Origin: Pusillimonas sp. TS35
GTDB taxonomy: Bacteria > Pseudomonadota > Gammaproteobacteria > Burkholderiales > Burkholderiaceae_B
DNA: 64,000 nt
NCBI RefSeq assembly: GCF_009857885.1
Contig: NZ_WWER01000004.1
Location: 186,001-250,000 of the forward strand
Direction: 5' to 3'
The notes under the pieces are model-generated. The model was not told where the DNA came from. It worked only from the letters and a program-made list of their open reading frames with translations, and searched no databases. This document shows, one piece after another, positions 28,975 through 38,099 of the stretch. A program made the position numbers and the translations under genes. Each line of letters starts with the position of its first letter. Positions within the stretch are counted from its first letter, which is position 1.

Positions 28975-30564
28975 ATGCATAGCACTCGGAAACTCTTATC
29001 GTTGGCTGCCGCTGTGGGGCTGGTGTATTCAATCAGTTCGGGGGTGGCGCTTGCGCAGTCACAGCCCAAACACGGCGGCACGCTTGTAATCGGCTCGTTC
29101 CAGGCGCCGCGGCATCTGAACGGCGCGGTGCAGTCGGGCATGGCCACGGCGCTGCCCAGCACCCAGTTGTTTGCCAGCCTGGTTCGCTTCGACGACAAGT
29201 GGAACCCACAGCCTTATCTGGCCGAATCCTGGAAGTGGTCCGAGGATGGCAAAGCGCTGACCGTCAATTTGCGCAAGGATGCGGTGTTCCACGACGGCAA
29301 GCCTGTCACCTCGGCTGACGTGGCGTTCTCCCTCATGGCCATCAAGGCCAATCACCCTTTCCAGACCATGCTTGCGCCTGTGGAGAAGGTGGAGACGCCT
29401 GATCCTTACACCGCGATCATCCGCTTGTCGCAGCCGCATCCGGCCTTGCTGGTGGCCCTGTCGCCAGCCCTGTCGCCCATCCTGCCCAAGCATATCTACG
29501 ACGACGGCACCGATCTGAAGGCCAACCCCCGCAACTCCAAAAATGTGGTGGGGTCGGGGCCCTTCAAGCTCAAGGAATTCGTGCCCGGCAAAGAGGTGGT
29601 GCTGGAGCGTTTCGACAAGTTCTTCTTGAAAGGTAAACCTTACCTGGACCGTGTGGTGATCCAGATCAGCCAGGATCAGACGACGCTGCTCATCGGCCTG
29701 GAGCGCGGCGATCTGCAGATGCTGCCTTTCATGGGCGACCCGACGCAGTTGCGGCGCGCCAAGACGAACAAAGACATCGTCATGCTCGACAAGGGCTATG
29801 AGGGGATAGGCTCGGAAGGCTGGTTGGCATTGAATACAGCCAAGAAGCCGCTGGATGACAAGCGCGTGCGCCAGGCGATTGCCTACTCGCTGGACAAGAA
29901 GTTCATCATCAAGGCGCTGACGGCGGGCTTTGCCAAGCCGTCCAACGGCCCCATCATCAGCTCCAGCCCCTATGCCTCGGCCGATGTGCACATGTATGCG
30001 CAAAACCTCGAGAAAGCCAAGCAGTTGCTGGATGAGGCGGGCCTGAAGCCGGACGCCAATGGTGAGCGCTTCAAGATGACAATAGACGCCGCGCCGGGCT
30101 CTGAAGCGCTCGCGAAGAATTTGGCTGAATACGCACGGGCCCAGCTCAAGAAGATAGGCGTAACTGCAGAACTTCGCACCTCGGCGGATTTCCCGTCCTG
30201 GGCCAAACGCATCGCCAGCCATGATTTCGACATGACGACCGACACAGTCTGGAACTGGGGTGATCCGGTGATCGGGGTGCACCGCACCTACCTGTCGTCG
30301 AACATCCGTAATATCATCTGGACCAACACACAGTCGTACAAGAACGAGAAGGTGGACGAACTGCTGCACCAGGCTGGCGTGGAAAAAGACCTGGAAAAGC
30401 GCAAAGCGCTGTATGCTGAATTTCAGCGCATTGTGACTGAAGACGCTCCTATCATTTACATCGCGGAATCACCCTATCACACGCTGGTGTCCAAGAAAGT
30501 GGGCAATGCGCCGACCAGCATCTGGGGGCCGCTGTCACCACTGGATGACGTGTACCTGAAGTAA
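28975..30564 (+). CDS. ABC transporter substrate-binding protein, family 5 (peptide/opine/nickel type), copy 1
   Basis: A 529-residue periplasmic protein. The signal peptide ends near SGVALAQS and the mature protein begins PKHGGTLVIGSFQAPRHLNGAVQ. The family-5 signature region is AESWKWSEDGKALTVNLRKDAVFHDGKPVTSADV, and VRQAIAYSLDKK and PYASADVHMY occur later. Such proteins capture oligopeptides, glutathione, opines, metal chelates or similar molecules for Dpp/Opp-type importers. The mature part is nearly identical to the next gene, whereas the signal peptides are unrelated. A strong AGAGGAG site precedes the ATG. It is the first gene of an eight-gene plus-strand unit. Confidence 0.93.
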   Translation: MHSTRKLLSLAAAVGLVYSISSGVALAQSQPKHGGTLVIGSFQAPRHLNGAVQSGMATALPSTQLFASLVRFDDKWNPQPYLAESWKWSEDGKALTVNLRKDAVFHDGKPVTSADVAFSLMAIKANHPFQTMLAPVEKVETPDPYTAIIRLSQPHPALLVALSPALSPILPKHIYDDGTDLKANPRNSKNVVGSGPFKLKEFVPGKEVVLERFDKFFLKGKPYLDRVVIQISQDQTTLLIGLERGDLQMLPFMGDPTQLRRAKTNKDIVMLDKGYEGIGSEGWLALNTAKKPLDDKRVRQAIAYSLDKKFIIKALTAGFAKPSNGPIISSSPYASADVHMYAQNLEKAKQLLDEAGLKPDANGERFKMTIDAAPGSEALAKNLAEYARAQLKKIGVTAELRTSADFPSWAKRIASHDFDMTTDTVWNWGDPVIGVHRTYLSSNIRNIIWTNTQSYKNEKVDELLHQAGVEKDLEKRKALYAEFQRIVTEDAPIIYIAESPYHTLVSKKVGNAPTSIWGPLSPLDDVYLK

Positions 30565-30565
30565 G

Positions 30566-30581
30566 TCAGGGTTAGCCCTGA
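30566..30581 (+). other. Small hairpin after binding-protein copy 1
   Basis: TCAGGG-TTAG-CCCTGA starts two bases after the stop codon. No T-run follows, so it is probably not an efficient terminator. It could protect the 3' end of the upstream message, as intercistronic hairpins often do after binding-protein genes to keep their expression high. Confidence 0.5.
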
Positions 30582-30600
30582 TCAAGGCCAGAGGGTGGAT

Positions 30601-30703
30601 AGGCATTTACCCTCGTGTTTCCGACCGCGCCCCTGCGGGCGGTCGGATCTGGCCTCAATGAAAGGCGGTGCGTGGCCCTATGGATGTGACAGGGCCAATG
30701 CTA
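30601..30703 (+). promoter_or_regulatory. Conserved leader element, copy B (candidate structured RNA)
   Basis: The block order is the same as in copy A: AGGCATTTACCCT (30601-30613), a 35-nt segment with a perfect stem CCGACCGC/GCGGTCGG (30621-30628 with 30639-30646), CTGGCCTCA (30649-30657), GAAAGGCGG (30660-30668), gc-TGG-CCTA ending at 30680, and ATGCTA (30698-30703). A second stem TGGCCCT/AGGGCCA pairs 30673-30679 with 30691-30697. It lies 91 nt upstream of the second binding-protein gene. Confidence 0.6.
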
Positions 30704-30794
30704 CCTTCTTCCCTCCCTATTCGTCGGGGCATTGCGATTCAGCGTAAGCAATCTGCACAGGATGCCACCGTTTATTTTCAGCACGAGAGCAACT

Positions 30795-32384
30795 ATGCGT
30801 AACATTCGAAAAATCTTCACATGTGCCGCGATGGCGGGCTTGTCGTCCGCCCTTGCGGTGAGCGCGGCCGTAGCTCAGGAACAGCCCAAGCACGGCGGCA
30901 CGCTGGTGCTGGGCACTTATCAGGCGCCGCGCCACCTGAACGGTGCGGTGCAGTCGGGCATGGCCACGGCGCTGCCCAGCACCCAGTTGTTTGCCAGCCT
31001 GGTTCGCTTCGACGACAAGTGGAACCCACAGCCTTATCTGGCCGAATCCTGGAAGTGGTCCGAGGATGGCAAAGCGCTGACCGTCAATTTGCGCAAGGAT
31101 GCGGTGTTCCACGACGGCAAGCCTGTCACCTCGGCTGACGTGGCGTTCTCCCTCATGGCCATCAAGGCCAATCACCCCTTCCAGGCCATGTTTGCGCCTG
31201 TGGAGAAGGTGGAGACGCCTGATCCTTACACCGCGATCATCCGCTTGTCGCAGCCGCATCCGGCCTTGCTGGTGGCCCTGTCGCCGGCCCTGGCGCCCAT
31301 CCTGCCCAAGCATATCTACGACGACGGCACCGATCTGAAGGCCAACCCCCGCAATTCCAAAAATGTGGTGGGGTCGGGGCCCTTCAAGCTCAAGGAATTC
31401 GTGCCCGGCAAAGAGGTGGTGCTGGAGCGTTTCGACAAGTTCTTCTTGAAAGACAAACCTTACCTGGACCGTGTGGTGATCCAGATCAACCAGGATCAGA
31501 CGACGCTGCTCATCGGCCTGGAGCGCGGCGATCTGCAGATGCTGCCTTTCATGGGCGACCCGACGCAGTTGCGGCGCGCCAAGACGAACAAAGACATCGT
31601 CATGCTCGACAAGGGCTATGAGGGTATCGGTGCCGAGGCCTGGCTGGAAATCAACACTGCCAAGAAGCCGCTGGATGACAAGCGCGTGCGCCAGGCGATT
31701 GCCTACTCGCTGGACAAGAAGTTCATCATCAAGGCGCTGACGGCGGGCTTTGCCAAGCCGTCCAACGGCCCCATCATCAGCTCCAGCCCCTATGCCTCGG
31801 CCGATGTGCACATGTATGCGCAAAACCTCGAGAAAGCCAAGCAGTTGCTGGATGAGGCGGGCCTGAAGCCAAATGCCAATGGTGAGCGCTTCAAGATGAC
31901 GATTGACATGCTGCCGGGCACGGACTCGCTGAGCAAGAACGTGGCCGAGTATGCGCGCACACAGCTCAAGAAGATAGGCGTAACTGCCGAACTTCGCACC
32001 TCGGCGGATTTCCCGTCCTGGGCCAAGACGATCGCCAATCATGATTTTGACATGTCCACTGATATTGTCTGGAACTGGGGTGATCCGGTGATCGGGGTGC
32101 ATCGCACCTACCTGTCGTCGAACATCCGCAACATCGTCTGGACCAACACACAGTCGTACAAGAACGAGAAGGTGGACGAGCTACTGCACCAGGCTGGCAT
32201 GGAAAAAGACCTGGAAAAGCGCAAAGCGCTGTATGCTGAATTTCAGCGCATTGTGACTGACGACGCGCCCATCATCTACATCGCCGAAATGCCTTACCAC
32301 ACGCTGGTAACCAAGAAAGTAGGCAATCCGCCGACCAGTATCTGGGGGCCGCTGTCGCCGCTGGATGATGTGTACCTGAAATAA
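30795..32384 (+). CDS. ABC transporter substrate-binding protein, family 5, copy 2
   Basis: A 529-residue paralogue of the preceding gene, exactly the same length. Its signal peptide (MRNIRKIFTCAAMAGLSSAL..AVAQ) is unlike that of copy 1, but from the mature PKHGGTLV onward the two are almost identical. Substitutions cluster at about residues 278-286 and 359-385, where ligand specificity could differ. The frame is open from 30732; ATG 30795 is chosen because it aligns with copy 1 and begins the signal peptide. The gene ends 15 nt before the permease gene, so this copy is most tightly linked to the transporter. Both copies probably feed the same permease with slightly different ligands. Confidence 0.93.
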   Translation: MRNIRKIFTCAAMAGLSSALAVSAAVAQEQPKHGGTLVLGTYQAPRHLNGAVQSGMATALPSTQLFASLVRFDDKWNPQPYLAESWKWSEDGKALTVNLRKDAVFHDGKPVTSADVAFSLMAIKANHPFQAMFAPVEKVETPDPYTAIIRLSQPHPALLVALSPALAPILPKHIYDDGTDLKANPRNSKNVVGSGPFKLKEFVPGKEVVLERFDKFFLKDKPYLDRVVIQINQDQTTLLIGLERGDLQMLPFMGDPTQLRRAKTNKDIVMLDKGYEGIGAEAWLEINTAKKPLDDKRVRQAIAYSLDKKFIIKALTAGFAKPSNGPIISSSPYASADVHMYAQNLEKAKQLLDEAGLKPNANGERFKMTIDMLPGTDSLSKNVAEYARTQLKKIGVTAELRTSADFPSWAKTIANHDFDMSTDIVWNWGDPVIGVHRTYLSSNIRNIVWTNTQSYKNEKVDELLHQAGMEKDLEKRKALYAEFQRIVTDDAPIIYIAEMPYHTLVTKKVGNPPTSIWGPLSPLDDVYLK

Positions 32385-32399
32385 ACCGCGGGGCGACCG

Positions 32400-33368
32400 A
32401 TGCTACAGTATTTGATCAAGAGGCTGACCTATGCGGTGATTCTGCTGCTGGCGGTCCTCACGCTGAATTTCCTGCTGATCCATATTTCACCGGGCGATCC
32501 CGTCGAGACGATTGCCGGCGCCATGGGCGGGATGACCGATGAACTGCGGCAGGAACTGACCCAGAAGTTTGGCCTGGACAAGCCCTTCATCGTCCAGCTT
32601 GGCATCTATCTCGGCAAAATCGCGCAGGGCGACCTGGGCCAGTCGTACTACTTCAACGCGTCGGTTGCGTCGCTGATCTGGGAGCGTGTGCCAGCCACCC
32701 TGTTGCTGGTGGTGGTGTCGGTGCTGCTGGCGTTCTTTATCGGCACGCTGCTCGGCTCGCTGGCCGCGCGGCGTCCCAACGGCATGCTGTCCCAAGTGGT
32801 CACGATGCTGTCCATCGTGGGCTATTCGGCCCCCGTGTTCTGGACCGGTATCGTGCTGATCATTCTGTTTGCCTCGGTATGGCCGATCTTTCCCGTATCG
32901 GACATGCGGACGGCGGGCATGGATGACGGCGGCTTGGCGGGCGTGCTGGACGTGCTTGAACATATGGTGCTACCAGCCTTCACTTTGGCGTTCGTCTATC
33001 TTGCGCAGTACAGCCGCTTGGCCCGTGCCAGCATGATGGAGGCCTTGTCGGCCGATTACATCCGCACCGCTCGCGCCAAGGGCCTGCCCGAAAGCGTAGT
33101 GCTGTACAAGCATGCCTTGCGCAATGCCGTGCTGCCGGTCGTCACGATGCTGGGCATGCAGTTCGGCAACGTGTTGGCTGGCGCCATTCTGGTCGAAACC
33201 GTCTTCAACTGGCCGGGTCTGGGCCGTCTGGCGTTCGATTCCGTGCTCCGTCGCGATTACCCAACGATGCTGGGCATTCTGTTCTTTGCGTCGATGATGG
33301 TCATCGTGATGAACCAGCTTACCGATCTTGCCTACCGGATCATTGACCCGAGGATCAAAACATCATGA
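32400..33368 (+). CDS. ABC transporter permease, DppB/OppB type
   Basis: A 322-residue inner-membrane permease. The N-terminus is MLQYLIKRLTYAVILLLAVLTLNFLLIHISPGDPV, the standard start of DppB-type subunits. About six hydrophobic helices follow, with the EAA-like loop (ADYIRTARAKGLPESVVLYKHALRNAVLPVVTMLG) that contacts the ATPase. It starts 15 nt after the second binding-protein gene and overlaps the next permease by 4 nt (ATGA), so all transporter genes are translationally coupled. Confidence 0.95.
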   Translation: MLQYLIKRLTYAVILLLAVLTLNFLLIHISPGDPVETIAGAMGGMTDELRQELTQKFGLDKPFIVQLGIYLGKIAQGDLGQSYYFNASVASLIWERVPATLLLVVVSVLLAFFIGTLLGSLAARRPNGMLSQVVTMLSIVGYSAPVFWTGIVLIILFASVWPIFPVSDMRTAGMDDGGLAGVLDVLEHMVLPAFTLAFVYLAQYSRLARASMMEALSADYIRTARAKGLPESVVLYKHALRNAVLPVVTMLGMQFGNVLAGAILVETVFNWPGLGRLAFDSVLRRDYPTMLGILFFASMMVIVMNQLTDLAYRIIDPRIKTS

Positions 33369-34312
33369 CACAACCTTCTACCCTTGCTGCGCGGGCGGAC
33401 GATGGTGTCGTCAGCCCGGCGGCACCCGCGGGGCAACAGGCCGTGACGCCCACTGCACCCGCCAAGCCGCCCGGCCAGTGGCGCGAAGCGCTGCGGGTCT
33501 TCTGCCGCAACCCGTCGGCCGTGTTCGGCTTTTTTCTCCTGCTCACAATCGTCTGTATTACCGTGTTCGGCCCTATGCTCATGAACGTTGATCCGTTCGA
33601 GATGGTCGGGCCGCCCATGGAGGCACCGGGTTCGGAGTTCGGTCTGCTCGGTACAGACTACCTTGGGCGTGACCTGCTCACCGGGCTGGTATACGGCGGC
33701 CGCGCCACCCTGCTGGTAGGTGTGGTGGCAGCGTTCCTTTCCGTATTCATCGGCGTGGTTGTTGGCGCGCTGGCCGGCTACTACGGCGGCTGGGTGGACG
33801 AAGTGCTGATGCGCATCACAGAGTTCTTCCAGGTGCTGCCCACGCTGCTGTTTGCGATGGTGCTGGTAACGCTGTTCTCGCCGACGCTATGGACAATCTC
33901 GATTGCCATCGGTGTGGTCAGCTGGACCCATACTGCACGCCTCGCGCGCGGGGAGTTCCTTCGCCTGAAGCAGCTTGACTACATTCTCGCGGAGCGCGTC
34001 ATTGGCGCTGGCAACGGGCGCATCATATGGCGCGTTATCCTGCCCAATGCAATGGCGCCACTCATTGTTTCCGCCACCCTGTCGATTGGCACGGCGATCC
34101 TGTTCGAAGCCGGCCTGTCCTTTCTCGGGCTCGGCGACCCCAACATGATGAGCTGGGGCCTGATGATCGGCAACAACCGGCCCTATATTTTGGTGGCCTG
34201 GTGGGCAGTTACGCTGCCGGGTGTGGCCATTTTCCTGACCGTACTTGCTGTGAGCCTGATCGGCGACGGCCTGAACGATGCCTTCAATCCACGTCTGCGG
34301 GAGCGCACATGA
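33365..34312 (+). CDS. ABC transporter permease, DppC/OppC type
   Basis: A 315-residue permease. It has an Ala/Pro-rich cytoplasmic N-terminus (about 1-45), a first membrane helix at about 53-75, the OppC_N region, and a C-terminal membrane domain. The ATPase-coupling loop is RGEFLRLKQLDYILAERVIGAGNGRIIWRVILPNAM, and the protein ends [18 protein letters not shown], typical of DppC. It overlaps both neighbours by ATGA and pairs with the DppB-type subunit to form the membrane channel. Confidence 0.95.
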   Translation: MTQPSTLAARADDGVVSPAAPAGQQAVTPTAPAKPPGQWREALRVFCRNPSAVFGFFLLLTIVCITVFGPMLMNVDPFEMVGPPMEAPGSEFGLLGTDYLGRDLLTGLVYGGRATLLVGVVAAFLSVFIGVVVGALAGYYGGWVDEVLMRITEFFQVLPTLLFAMVLVTLFSPTLWTISIAIGVVSWTHTARLARGEFLRLKQLDYILAERVIGAGNGRIIWRVILPNAMAPLIVSATLSIGTAILFEAGLSFLGLGDPNMMSWGLMIGNNRPYILVAWWAVTLPGVAIFLTVLAVSLIGDGLNDAFNPRLRERT

Positions 34313-35337
34313 ACGCACCAGCACATAGCGCAGAAGCGGCCAGTCTCTCGGACGCGGCGCCGCTGCTGGAAGTGAGCGGCCTGAGTGTCGAGATCAGTGG
34401 GCGGTCCGGCACCGCCTACATCCTGAACGACATCAGCTTCGAGGTCGGCCACGGTGAAACCGTGTGCCTGGTGGGTGAGTCGGGCTGCGGCAAAAGCATG
34501 ACGGCGCTGGCCATCATGCGCCTTATTCCTGATCCGGGCCGCATCCATTCGGGCTCGGTGAAGCTGCGCGGCACCGATCTCGCCACGATCAGTCTGCAGC
34601 AAATGCGGCACATACGCGGCAACAAGATCTCAATGATCTTCCAGGAGCCCATGACCGCGCTTAATCCCGTCTACACCGTGGGCGACCAGATCAGCGAACC
34701 GCTGCGCCGGCATCAAGGCCTTAGCCGCGAAGCGGCGCGCGCCAAGACGCTGGAGATTCTGCAATCGGTGGGCATCCCCGCACCGGAGCGCCGAATCGAC
34801 AACTACCCACATGAAATGTCGGGAGGCATGCGCCAGCGCGTGATGATTGCCATGGCGCTGGCCTGTGATCCGGATGTGCTGATTGCCGACGAGCCCACCA
34901 CTGCGCTGGACGTTACGGTGCAGGCGCAGATTTTCGATTTGCTGCGTGAACAGCAGGCGCGGCGCGGTACTGCCATTATCATGATTACCCATGATATGGG
35001 CGCGGTATCCGAGATGTCGGATCGCGTCGTGGTGATGTACGGCGGGCGTGTGGTGGAGGAGGGCTTGACCAGCGAGATTCTCGCCGCGCCTCGCCACCCT
35101 TATACGCAGGGTTTGATTGCCTGTCTGCCCGAGTTGGACGAAAACCCGACTGATGAGCGACCGGATCTGCCCGAGATTCCGGGCGTCGTGCCGTCGGTAT
35201 GGAATCGCGGCAACGGTTGTCCGTTCGCGGACCGTTGCAGCTACGTCATGGCGCACTGTCGCGAAGCCTTTCCGCCATCCTTCCAGACCGGTCCGACGCA
35301 GAAAGTCGCGTGCTGGCTTTATGGAGAGCAGTCATGA
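34309..35337 (+). CDS. ABC transporter ATP-binding protein, DppD/OppD type
   Basis: A 342-residue ATPase. Walker A GESGCGKS is at 56-63, the signature MSGGMRQRV at about 172-180, Walker B with [12 protein letters not shown] next, and the switch histidine in ITHDMG. The C-terminal oligopeptide-transporter extension contains [14 protein letters not shown], whose cysteines bind a 4Fe-4S cluster in some DppD homologues. The frame is open far upstream, but ATG 34309 overlaps the preceding stop (ATGA), fixing the start. It works as a heterodimer with the next gene product. Confidence 0.95.
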   Translation: MNAPAHSAEAASLSDAAPLLEVSGLSVEISGRSGTAYILNDISFEVGHGETVCLVGESGCGKSMTALAIMRLIPDPGRIHSGSVKLRGTDLATISLQQMRHIRGNKISMIFQEPMTALNPVYTVGDQISEPLRRHQGLSREAARAKTLEILQSVGIPAPERRIDNYPHEMSGGMRQRVMIAMALACDPDVLIADEPTTALDVTVQAQIFDLLREQQARRGTAIIMITHDMGAVSEMSDRVVVMYGGRVVEEGLTSEILAAPRHPYTQGLIACLPELDENPTDERPDLPEIPGVVPSVWNRGNGCPFADRCSYVMAHCREAFPPSFQTGPTQKVACWLYGEQS

Positions 35338-36431
35338 ATCAGAACAATGCACACAGCGCGGCGGTGCTGGATGCGCCGGCGGCGTCGGCGGACACGCCAC
35401 TGCTTTCGGTGCGCGACCTGAAGGTGCATTTCGATATTGGCCGTCGCCACGCTGGGGGCGGGCGCGATAAGGTTCATGCGGTTGATGGCGTAAGCTTCGA
35501 CATCCCGCGCGGCCGCGCGCTGGCCATCGTGGGCGAGTCAGGGTCGGGCAAGACGACGACGGCGCTCTCCGTAATGCGGCTGGCGCCTGTCACGTCGGGC
35601 AAAGTCGTGTTCAACGGCGTGGACCTTACCACGATGGAAGGCGAGGCGCTGCGCCGCCAGCGCCGCAATTTTCAGTTGGTCTTCCAGGATCCCTATTCGT
35701 CATTGAATCCGCGCCAGCGCGCCGGCGAGATCGTGCGCATGCCGCTCATGCTGCTGGGTATGGGTACGCCCGCCGAGCAGCGTGACAAGGTCAGCGAGCT
35801 GTTTCGGCTTGTGGGCCTGCGCGACGACCAGCAAGTGCTGTTTCCGCACCAGTTCTCGGGTGGACAGCGCCAGCGCCTGAATATCGCGCGCGCCCTTGCT
35901 ACGGATCCGCAACTGGTGGTGTGCGATGAGCCCGTCTCCGCGCTGGATATCGCCATTCGGGCACAGATCCTCAACCTGCTGCGGCGCATTCAGCGCGAAC
36001 GCGGGCAGTCGTTCCTGTTCATCAGCCACGACATGGCGGTGGTCGAGCATATCTGCGACGATATTGCCGTGATGTACCTCGGGCAAATCGTGGAGCAGGC
36101 CTCGCGCAACACCTTTTTCTCGCGGCCGCTTCACCCTTACAGCGTGGCCTTGATGTCGGCAGTGCCGACAGTTACCGGCGGGCGCGAGAAGGCAGCCCGC
36201 CGCATCAAGCTCAGCGGGGATCCGCCCAGCCCGATCAACCCGCCCAAAGGGTGTCGTTTTGCGGGCCGCTGCCCGGCTGCGCAGCCGCTGTGCGAACAAT
36301 CGCCGCCACTGTTGCGCGAAGTGGCACCCGGCCACAAGGTCGCTTGTCACCTCGTCAAGGTCGAGGGAAACCGTATCATTGCGCCGCTCGATGGGCGCAT
36401 CACAACCGAGAATGGGGAGCAATTGGCATGA
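35334..36431 (+). CDS. ABC transporter ATP-binding protein, DppF/OppF type
   Basis: A 365-residue ATPase. Walker A GESGSGKT is at 67-74, FSGGQRQRLNIARAL carries the signature, VVCDEPVSALD the Walker B, and FISHDMAVVEHICD the switch. The C-terminal oppD_HPY-type tail has CRFAGRCPAAQPLCEQ. A glycine/histidine-rich insert (IGRRHAGGGRDK) lies before Walker A. The start overlaps the DppD-type stop by ATGA. Together the two ATPases drive the importer whose receptors are encoded at 28975 and 30795. Confidence 0.95.
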   Translation: MNQNNAHSAAVLDAPAASADTPLLSVRDLKVHFDIGRRHAGGGRDKVHAVDGVSFDIPRGRALAIVGESGSGKTTTALSVMRLAPVTSGKVVFNGVDLTTMEGEALRRQRRNFQLVFQDPYSSLNPRQRAGEIVRMPLMLLGMGTPAEQRDKVSELFRLVGLRDDQQVLFPHQFSGGQRQRLNIARALATDPQLVVCDEPVSALDIAIRAQILNLLRRIQRERGQSFLFISHDMAVVEHICDDIAVMYLGQIVEQASRNTFFSRPLHPYSVALMSAVPTVTGGREKAARRIKLSGDPPSPINPPKGCRFAGRCPAAQPLCEQSPPLLREVAPGHKVACHLVKVEGNRIIAPLDGRITTENGEQLA

Positions 36432-38092
36432 GTATCGAGGCAGGTCAGCAGGACGTCACCATTTACCGGGCACGCAAGATTCTGACGATGAATCCGGCGC
36501 AGCCCGAAGCCACGCACGTAGCGGTGCGCAACGGTCGTATTCTTGCGGTTGGCACGCAGGAGCAGGTGGGCGTCTGGGGTAGGGGGCGGCATGACGAGCG
36601 TTATGCTGACAAGGTGCTTATGCCCGGGCTGGTCGAAGGCCACTGTCACCTGCACGAAGGCGTTGTCTGGCTATATGTCTATGTGGGCTTCTACGACCGG
36701 CGCGGTCCGGACGGCAAGATCTGGCCGGGCCTGAAAACCATCGATGCGGTGGTGCAGCGGCTGACCGAAGCGCAGCGCGGCATGGAGCCGGGCAAGCATC
36801 TCGTGGCCTGGGGCTTTGACCCGATCTACTTTGGGTCGGCGCGGATGTCGGTTCAGGATCTGGACAAAGTATCGCGGGAGCGCGCCGTTGTTGTGATGCA
36901 CGCCAGCATGCATCTGATGAACGCCAACAGCAAGGCGCTGCAAATGGCCGGCATTGATCGCGATACCGATATCGAAGGCATTTCGCGCTTTCCCAACGGC
37001 GAACCTACCGGCGAACTGTGCGAGTTCGCCGCCATGTTCCCGGTTACACGCATGATCGGCAACCCGTTCCGCATGCTCGGCCAAAGCGCCGAGTGCCTGA
37101 CCATGTTCGGGCAGGTCGCGCAGGCGGCGGGGGTGACGACGGCAACCGACCTGGTCAATGAGTTGCATGATGACGGGATTGCATCGCTGGCCCGCATCAC
37201 CAGCCGCGACGACTATCCACTGCGTATTGTGCCTGCGGCCTCAGGCATGTTGTTTGGCCGCGATGTGCAGGCATGCCTGGACAAGCTGGAGACGCTCAAA
37301 CAGAGCAACCATGACAAGATGCAAATGGGCATCGTCAAGCTGGTGGTCGATGGCTCCATACAGGGCTTCACCGCGCGTGTGCTGTGGCCGGGCTACTACA
37401 ACGGCGCGCCCAACGGCATCTGGGTCACGTCTCCCAACGATCTGCGCGACATTGTCGAGCAGTATCACCGCGCTGGCATTCAACTGCACATCCACACCAA
37501 TGGCGATGAAGCCACCGAGGTAACGCTGGACGCGATTGAGCGCGCGCTCACACTGCACCCGCGCTTCGATCATCGCCACACGCTGCAGCACTGTCAAATG
37601 GCCTCTCCGGCTCAGTTCCGCCGCATGGCCAAGCTGGGCATGTGCGCGAACCTGTTCGCCAATCACATCTTCTATTGGGGCGACGCGCATATGGAAATGA
37701 CCATGGGCCCGGACCGCGCCAATCGCATGAATGCCTGTGCCACGGCCCAGCGCATGGGTGTGCCGTTCGCGGTGCACTCCGACGCGCCGATTACGCCTAT
37801 CGGGCCGCTGTTCACTGCCTGGTGCGCAGTGAACCGGCGTACTGCGTCGGGCCGTGTGCTGGGTGAAAGCGAGCGCATCAGTGTTGCGGACGGCCTGCGG
37901 GCCATCACCCTGGGTGCGGCGTACACCCTCAGCATGGATGATCGCATCGGCTCGATCGAAATCGGCAAGTTCGCGGATTTCTGTGTGTTGGGCAGCGATC
38001 CGAGCACGGTCGAGCCCGAGGCGCTCAAAGATGTAGTTGTCGACGGCACCATGGTCGGCGGCCACGCATTTGAAGCGCCCGCCCGGCGCTGA
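36428..38092 (+). CDS. YtcJ-like metal-dependent amidohydrolase (amidohydrolase family 3)
   Basis: A 554-residue TIM-barrel hydrolase. The HxH metal pair is His72/His74 (GLVEGHCHLHEG); later metal or catalytic segments are IVKLVVDGSIQG (lysine position), LHIHTNGDEA, DHRHTLQHCQ and AVHSDAPITP. The C-terminal composite beta-sandwich ends with GKFADFCVLGSDPSTVE. YtcJ-type enzymes cleave amide or formamide bonds of diverse small molecules. It is locked into the ABC operon by an ATGA overlap with the DppF-type gene, so the imported compound is probably its substrate. The following CobW-type GTPase could deliver its metal. Confidence 0.9.
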   Translation: MSIEAGQQDVTIYRARKILTMNPAQPEATHVAVRNGRILAVGTQEQVGVWGRGRHDERYADKVLMPGLVEGHCHLHEGVVWLYVYVGFYDRRGPDGKIWPGLKTIDAVVQRLTEAQRGMEPGKHLVAWGFDPIYFGSARMSVQDLDKVSRERAVVVMHASMHLMNANSKALQMAGIDRDTDIEGISRFPNGEPTGELCEFAAMFPVTRMIGNPFRMLGQSAECLTMFGQVAQAAGVTTATDLVNELHDDGIASLARITSRDDYPLRIVPAASGMLFGRDVQACLDKLETLKQSNHDKMQMGIVKLVVDGSIQGFTARVLWPGYYNGAPNGIWVTSPNDLRDIVEQYHRAGIQLHIHTNGDEATEVTLDAIERALTLHPRFDHRHTLQHCQMASPAQFRRMAKLGMCANLFANHIFYWGDAHMEMTMGPDRANRMNACATAQRMGVPFAVHSDAPITPIGPLFTAWCAVNRRTASGRVLGESERISVADGLRAITLGAAYTLSMDDRIGSIEIGKFADFCVLGSDPSTVEPEALKDVVVDGTMVGGHAFEAPARR

Positions 38093-38099
38093 GGTTGAC

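Larger units (their letters stand above)
28975..32384 (+). repeat. Tandem gene duplication with mosaic identity (offset 1820 bp)
   Basis: Bases 29125-29357 match 30945-31177 without a difference, and about 29840-30050 match about 31660-31870. Between such blocks lie short patches with many changes, including silent ones (for example 30051-30135 against 31871-31955). The first 100 bp of the genes and most of the leaders are diverged. The pattern suggests an old duplication partly homogenised by gene conversion. Confidence 0.85.

Noticed and set aside
29059-32102. Two long minus-strand open frames (436 and 461 codons) opposite the duplicated binding-protein genes
   Set aside because: They resemble each other only because the sense genes are duplicated. 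No domain is recognisable and the sense strand is certain.
28739-32399. Insertion-sequence or transposon origin of the duplicated binding-protein genes
   Set aside because: No transposase, terminal inverted repeats or target-site duplication is visible. The shared intergenic blocks keep position and structure and are not IS ends.
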